Assembly: GCA_031267475.1 (NCBI GenBank)
Contig: JAIRZA010000068.1
Coordinates: 1 to 6,660 of the forward strand
Direction of reading: 5' to 3'
Source of the DNA: Spirochaetaceae bacterium
GTDB taxonomy: Bacteria; Spirochaetota; Spirochaetia; Treponematales; Breznakiellaceae
Length of the DNA stretch: 6,660 bases
The notes under the pieces were generated by a model. It saw nothing but the letters and a program-made list of their open reading frames with translations. It did no database searches and was not told where the DNA came from. Of the stretch, positions 3,901-6,660 are shown in pieces; within the stretch, counting starts at the first letter, position 1, and every line of letters starts with the position of its first letter. A program made the translations under genes and the position numbers.

Positions 3901-6660
3901 CGAGCCGGTGGCGTAAAAAGTAATTTCCGTAAGAGCTTTTTTGCCGTCCCGGTCGAAACTTGTCAGGCGCAGTATGTAAAAACCTGCTTTTGACGGCTTA
4001 ACTTTTATGGCCCCTGAACTTTTCGCCGCGATTTTTTCCGAACTGTCAATTATTTCGGAGCGCTCGTAGTTATCGTAAACATAGCCGTTTACACCGCGCT
4101 GCTGAACGCGAATCCATTCTTCGCGTATGAGCTCCGCGGTAATGCCTCTCGCGCCCCCGCCTCTGTCTAAAAACTGAACGCCGTCCGGCAGCGGTTTCCC
4201 GGACGGGCTTACGGTTATGTAATTGAATGAAACCTCTTCGCCCGCTTTGGCGAATCCGCTTGTCGCCGCCGGAGCCGCGCCTATATAAAAAAGAGCGGGG
4301 TGAACCAGCATTGAACAGGAAGCCCTTGTCTGCTGGTTGCTTATATCGGTGATTATGGCTGCCGCCGAGTAGCGGTACGCCGCGCCGGCGACAGAATCGC
4401 CGCCGGTCTTTTGCGTAAGAACGGCTTCGCCGTCCGCGGATAAAACGCCGGCGGACGAGGACACAACGCGCTTTTGGTCATACGCGCCGCTCGGGCCGAA
4501 AACGAATCGCTTTGTTTCGGGTGTATCCGGGTTAAAATACGCCAACTCGCGGAACCACGAGGCTGTCCATTTCGCGTCAGAAAGATTCCCGCCTGATAAA
4601 TACGAGGCTTGCAGCGTTACGTTTATATCGTTGCCGGCTGTTATTTCGGCGGCCGGCGGGCTGATTGAGGCCTGAAATTTGAGCCGTTCAAAATACGCCG
4701 CCGTTATTGGAATATCGGCGTAAGCCCTATCGCCGCCGTTATTGCCGCCGGCAATAACGCCGTTGCCGCCGGCTCTGAAATATTTTAGACGGTATTCGCC
4801 CGGAGTTAAATCTTCGCTCAGTTTTATGCTGCCGTAGTATCCGCCCGATTCGCTTGTTTTGCCGCTCAATGACGCGACTATTTTTTGACTGGAGCTTCCG
4901 GTGTATTTATCTTCAACAAGCTCTACGCGGTAGTCGCCATTGTATATCGTGTACATCCCAAGCAACAGCGAGCGGTCAACGCCGCGGAACGTAATCGTCT
5001 CGCCGGGCTTGTACAAACCCCGGTCCGAAAACATGAAGGTTACAGGTTGAGCGCGTTCCGCGGCCGTCAACGAGGCGCTGTTTATGCCAAAGCGCCATAT
5101 ATTATGCGACGCCGGGTTGAACACCGCCCTGTCCCCGTCTTTTTCGACGAACACATAAGGCGAGGGCCGCCATGCGGTTTCTTCATTGAGCGCGGCTCGC
5201 GCAACGCCGGCGGCCATGTTTATAACGGCAAGCCCGTTTTTATCTGTAAGCGCTTTCGCAAAGCTGTCTACAGCGCCGATGTCAGGATTTGACGCGACAA
5301 GGCGCGGCGCTATGAGCTTAACCGCCGCGCCTTCGACAGGTTCGCCGGTAGAAAGCGATGTTACCATGACGACGACCTTATTAAAGGCGGCGCGGACGGT
5401 AATTCCTAAATCCGTTACCTGTAGATTAAGCCTGTTTTTTACAGTACGTGTTTTTTGTGTATCGCCTCCCGGTTCAAAGGCTCTTTCAAGAAGATTTACG
5501 CCGGCGTTAAACGAAACAAAACCTTTGCCCTCGCTGTTCAAATAAGGGCGCAGATTCATCTCTTCAAAATATGTATAATTTTTTTCAAAACCATTCAGTT
5601 TGATAGTATCGGTTTTTTGCGCTTCATCACTGTACGGATTGTTTTTTTGTTCAAGCTGGTAAAACGAATCCTTTGCGATATTTCTATATTCAAACAGAAA
5701 ACGCGGCTCAAACTGAGCTTCGAGCATACGTCCGCCGCCGTCTAAAAAATTTACAGAACCCGCGGGCGGCGGCTCAGGCTGCGAAGTGAACGCTATATCA
5801 TAATTTTTATCGAGCGGCCTGCCGGATATATCCCGCAAATTCGTATCGACAATGATTCTGAATTTATCGTTAAAACCCACCGGAAGATTGCCTATCAGAA
5901 TGGTGGTATTCCAGACTCTGATGTTTTCCTCCGCGATAGGCATCGCGGGTTCCGGGCGCAAAGCGCCAAGCGCGGAGCCCGCGTCTATACGCGCTGAAAA
6001 ATCGATGGTGAATACATTGTTGTAATCGCCCCACAAAGCCGGGGTCTGCGTTCCGGTCAATGAAAAAACCGGCGCGGTTCTGAACGACAAAACCTGATCC
6101 TTCGCGCTTTCGCCCGCCGCGCCGCCTCCCGCCGGAGTCCGCGCCGCGCTTCCGTCCGCGCCGGAATGAACGCCTTGTTTAAGCGTAACTGTTACGGTCG
6201 CGCCGGATTCAACATTGTCCCGCAAAGACGCAAGCAGGCTGTTTTCGGCAAGCTGCGTTAAATCAAACTTTTTTTCCCCGCCTAGGCTTGAGGCAATGGC
6301 GATGTAATCCGCGATTTTTTCCGCCTGCACCGGATAGTTAAAACTTATTGTTATTTGTTTCGCGGCGGCCGGCGGCGTGTCATCGAGTGAAAAATAAACG
6401 CCGGTTTCTTTCTTAAACTCGACGCCGGGTTCAATTGCGTCCATAGCCAAACGCTCTGTTTCGAAACTGAAGCGCGTTTGCCCCTCTATCTTCTTGCCAT
6501 AGAGCGACCGCGTGGAGGGTGAAACGCTTATCGTGTATGTCCGCCGGCTTTGACACGGCTCGTCGCTTTCAAAGCTGAGGAAAGACGCGCCGTACCAGCG
6601 AAAACTGCCTTTAAGCGGCGGGTCTATGCTTACAAAGGGCGAAGCGTCCGACGCCGCGCC
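994..6660 (-). CDS. Bacterial alpha-2-macroglobulin family protein, thioester type (YfhM-like), 5' end cut off by the window
   Basis: This is a large envelope protease-trap protein with 1888 residues visible and a TGA stop at 994-996. The frame stays open through 6660, so the true start, signal peptide and any lipobox lie outside. The TTG at 6448-6450 is not the start, because residues 1-70 upstream read as a proper first macroglobulin domain (SIDPPLKGSFRWYG, then FESDEP, then SLYGKKI). Counting from residue 1 at 6660, the order is: N-terminal beta-sandwich domains to about 300; an MG2-type domain with YKPGE at 550-554; a bait-region-type domain from about 925 (VYNPGE); the family motif VDRGVLDL at 1081-1088; the A2M core block LPDTLTTYRISV at 1171-1182; a helical thioester domain at about 1330-1650 with GCLEQ, Cys1380; and a C-terminal domain ending near ECMYESEIFGRSEG. 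In the family the Cys-Gln thioester covalently captures proteases that cleave the bait region. Members are about 1500-1900 residues long, so this one is at the long end. The following pbpC start overlaps the stop. The family call is secure; the periplasmic lipoprotein location is inferred from relatives. Confidence 0.97.
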   Translation of the reverse strand, partial: GAASDASPFVSIDPPLKGSFRWYGASFLSFESDEPCQSRRTYTISVSPSTRSLYGKKIEGQTRFSFETERLAMDAIEPGVEFKKETGVYFSLDDTPPAAAKQITISFNYPVQAEKIADYIAIASSLGGEKKFDLTQLAENSLLASLRDNVESGATVTVTLKQGVHSGADGSAARTPAGGGAAGESAKDQVLSFRTAPVFSLTGTQTPALWGDYNNVFTIDFSARIDAGSALGALRPEPAMPIAEENIRVWNTTILIGNLPVGFNDKFRIIVDTNLRDISGRPLDKNYDIAFTSQPEPPPAGSVNFLDGGGRMLEAQFEPRFLFEYRNIAKDSFYQLEQKNNPYSDEAQKTDTIKLNGFEKNYTYFEEMNLRPYLNSEGKGFVSFNAGVNLLERAFEPGGDTQKTRTVKNRLNLQVTDLGITVRAAFNKVVVMVTSLSTGEPVEGAAVKLIAPRLVASNPDIGAVDSFAKALTDKNGLAVINMAAGVARAALNEETAWRPSPYVFVEKDGDRAVFNPASHNIWRFGINSASLTAAERAQPVTFMFSDRGLYKPGETITFRGVDRSLLLGMYTIYNGDYRVELVEDKYTGSSSQKIVASLSGKTSESGGYYGSIKLSEDLTPGEYRLKYFRAGGNGVIAGGNNGGDRAYADIPITAAYFERLKFQASISPPAAEITAGNDINVTLQASYLSGGNLSDAKWTASWFRELAYFNPDTPETKRFVFGPSGAYDQKRVVSSSAGVLSADGEAVLTQKTGGDSVAGAAYRYSAAAIITDISNQQTRASCSMLVHPALFYIGAAPAATSGFAKAGEEVSFNYITVSPSGKPLPDGVQFLDRGGGARGITAELIREEWIRVQQRGVNGYVYDNYERSEIIDSSEKIAAKSSGAIKVKPSKAGFYILRLTSFDRDGKKALTEITFYATGSRFSSWNRGGAEELRLVPDKAVYNPGETAEILLQSSLPSGRYLITVEREGVFTEEIKVFDEAVPVIKIPIARNYVPVVYVSIASYSTRSGPPAHSYGSPDLDKPKGCYGAVKLFVNPRARAFSIKVESAKKVFRPGEEVTLTLTAEKDGRPLPNTELSLMAVDRGVLDLINYHVPDPVSFFYNEDYFPLRVTGGDSRDMLMDPVTYTVKNLYGGDAAGGDKIEERKDFNPLAVFEPFLLTDHEGKVTCSFTLPDTLTTYRISVFGARGDLFSLKETEIAARNVLNAQAVQPRRLRERDTAEAGVLITNLDSAPHKISVSLSIGEASENDGGEDGAVKQKGAAFVDGAAEHTFTVKSGGNAVVYFDVAAEKQGAVNLVYTIESGVLNERLIQNLIIEKPYITETVVAAGAVSEGAASAESSELVIPGFADDGLGSLAITLDATRLSLMEASVNYLFHYPYGCLEQRSAAILPLIIFGEYIDALNLRSEVSDPKKIAQKEIASWAKSQRPGGGFPYWPAGLTSDLYVSLRIAHITALAQEKNIPTSFNTDKLYGYLETEYQKLYRESLRSRRGGAAGGGDSAENNFTLNSYMNNAYLQSYMLYVFSLLKKNVDAAHITELVSANKDNPAVLAFAGMTARGISRNDIASNAGALLRNLLRPTARGVDLSAGGGRTPYTYYGGKTEQLALTLQFFIGQYPGDAINTRLLYSLLENERAGGYWDNTAVTVRVLSALDRLIQSENLVKTNVTSTAALGGRELLKASFKGLGAKAVSKVFQFKDFPLAALPRDSTLPLTVTRSGTGDIYWTAALSYALPAEMQVRRDEGIGVFQTIRDVESGEMITGGQLESGKLYRLELRISSSRDRTYLAARVPVPDGAEILDARLATGSPAPEDAEFTPRENGASGAREISYQAIFDNEVRYFWDTFSKGETSVRFLFRAVRRGVYPTPPVQAECMYESEIFGRSEGALFTIK
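1068..1101. repeat. Two overlapping GC-rich hairpins at the end of the A2M gene, upstream of the pbpC start
   Basis: GCGGCGTG at 1068-1075 pairs with CACGCCGC at 1081-1088 (5-nt loop). CGCGCCG at 1086-1092 pairs with CGGCGCG at 1095-1101 (2-nt loop). The two stems share positions 1086-1088 and so partly exclude each other. They lie about 70-105 nt before the pbpC start on the mRNA and encode the conserved RGVYPTPP end of the A2M. A regulatory role is possible but unsupported; high GC makes such stems easier by chance. Confidence 0.4.
2197..2218. repeat. REP-like GC-rich hairpin in the A2M thioester domain
   Basis: CCGCGAG at 2197-2203 and CTCGCGG at 2212-2218 flank an 8-nt loop. The stem encodes the start of a Gly/Ala/Arg-rich stretch (YRESLRSRRGGAAGGG) that separates two conserved helices of the thioester domain. 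The sequence resembles bacterial repetitive extragenic palindromes in form. Whether it is repeated elsewhere in the genome cannot be told here. Confidence 0.5.
2512..2523 (-). other. Thioester motif CLEQ of the A2M thioester domain
   Basis: The minus strand reads TGT CTG GAG CAG, encoding Cys1380-Leu-Glu-Gln1383 after the usual PYG lead-in. In A2M and complement proteins the Cys thiol and Gln side chain form an internal thioester that reacts with an attacking protease. Both residues are intact. This separates the protein from the bacterial A2M subgroup that lacks the cysteine. Confidence 0.93.
3018..3049. repeat. Perfect 11-bp inverted repeat in the A2M gene
   Basis: CGCGCAGGCGG at 3018-3028 and CCGCCTGCGCG at 3039-3049 flank a 10-nt loop. 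It encodes the AQAVQPRRLR stretch just after the A2M core block, a place where relatives usually carry a conserved PR-x-L-R-x-GD-like motif. So this hairpin overlies sequence that looks native rather than inserted. Confidence 0.7.
4737..4759. repeat. Perfect 11-bp inverted repeat (1-nt centre) in a Gly/Asn-rich A2M loop
   Basis: CGTTATTGCCG at 4737-4747 and CGGCAATAACG at 4749-4759 flank a single C. The geometry (11-bp arms, 1-nt centre) equals that of the repeat at 247-269, though the sequence differs. It encodes GVIAGGNN inside a glycine-rich loop that looks like an insertion between two macroglobulin-domain strands. A partial direct repeat, CGTTGCCGCCGGC, follows immediately. Confidence 0.7.

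Noticed and set aside
4431..4457. 7-bp inverted repeat CGTCCGC/GCGGACG with a 13-nt loop
   Set aside because: Arm length and loop size are within what GC-rich coding sequence gives by chance.
4885..5745. Overlapping plus-strand open frames of 96-135 codons
   Set aside because: They lie opposite conserved A2M domains, show no recognisable motifs and follow from the stop-poor antisense of GC-rich codons.

Overview
The window is coding almost from end to end on the minus strand. It holds two incomplete genes. Reading on the minus strand, from the right edge towards the left, the first is a very large bacterial alpha-2-macroglobulin (A2M). It enters across the right edge with its 5' end missing and ends with TGA at 994-996. 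The second starts in the overlapping ATGA at 994-997. It is the N-terminal third to half of a penicillin-binding protein 1C (pbpC): cytoplasmic tail, membrane anchor and GT51 transglycosylase domain. It runs off the left edge before the transpeptidase domain. There is no intergenic space, so no promoter, terminator or RNA gene is visible. All plus-strand open frames lie opposite these two genes and look like shadows.

The A2M-PBP1C pair is a known bacterial partnership (for example yfhM-pbpC in E. coli). The A2M is thought to be an envelope-anchored protease trap. PBP1C is a bifunctional peptidoglycan polymerase proposed to repair the wall where it has been breached. The A2M here has an intact CLEQ thioester motif, so it is predicted to be able to bind attacking proteases covalently. 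The four-base start/stop overlap suggests translational coupling.

The organism cannot be fixed from these genes alone. It is a diderm (Gram-negative-type) bacterium with moderately high GC and mixed codon use. The style of the short palindromic DNA, and of the PBP1C protein, makes me think of a gut Treponema-like spirochaete, but this is a low-confidence impression.

The most unusual content is structural. Positions 1-117, inside the pbpC frame, form a mosaic of five short hairpins bounded by near-identical inverted ends. The frame is free of stops and sits where the GT51 domain should pass into the linker before the transpeptidase domain. Several more perfect inverted repeats (arms of 10-14 bp, short loops) lie inside both genes at 145-176, 247-269, 932-955, 3018-3049 and 4737-4759. 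I see no previously undescribed multi-gene system. The candidate novelty is a family of small palindromic elements tolerated in frame within coding sequence.
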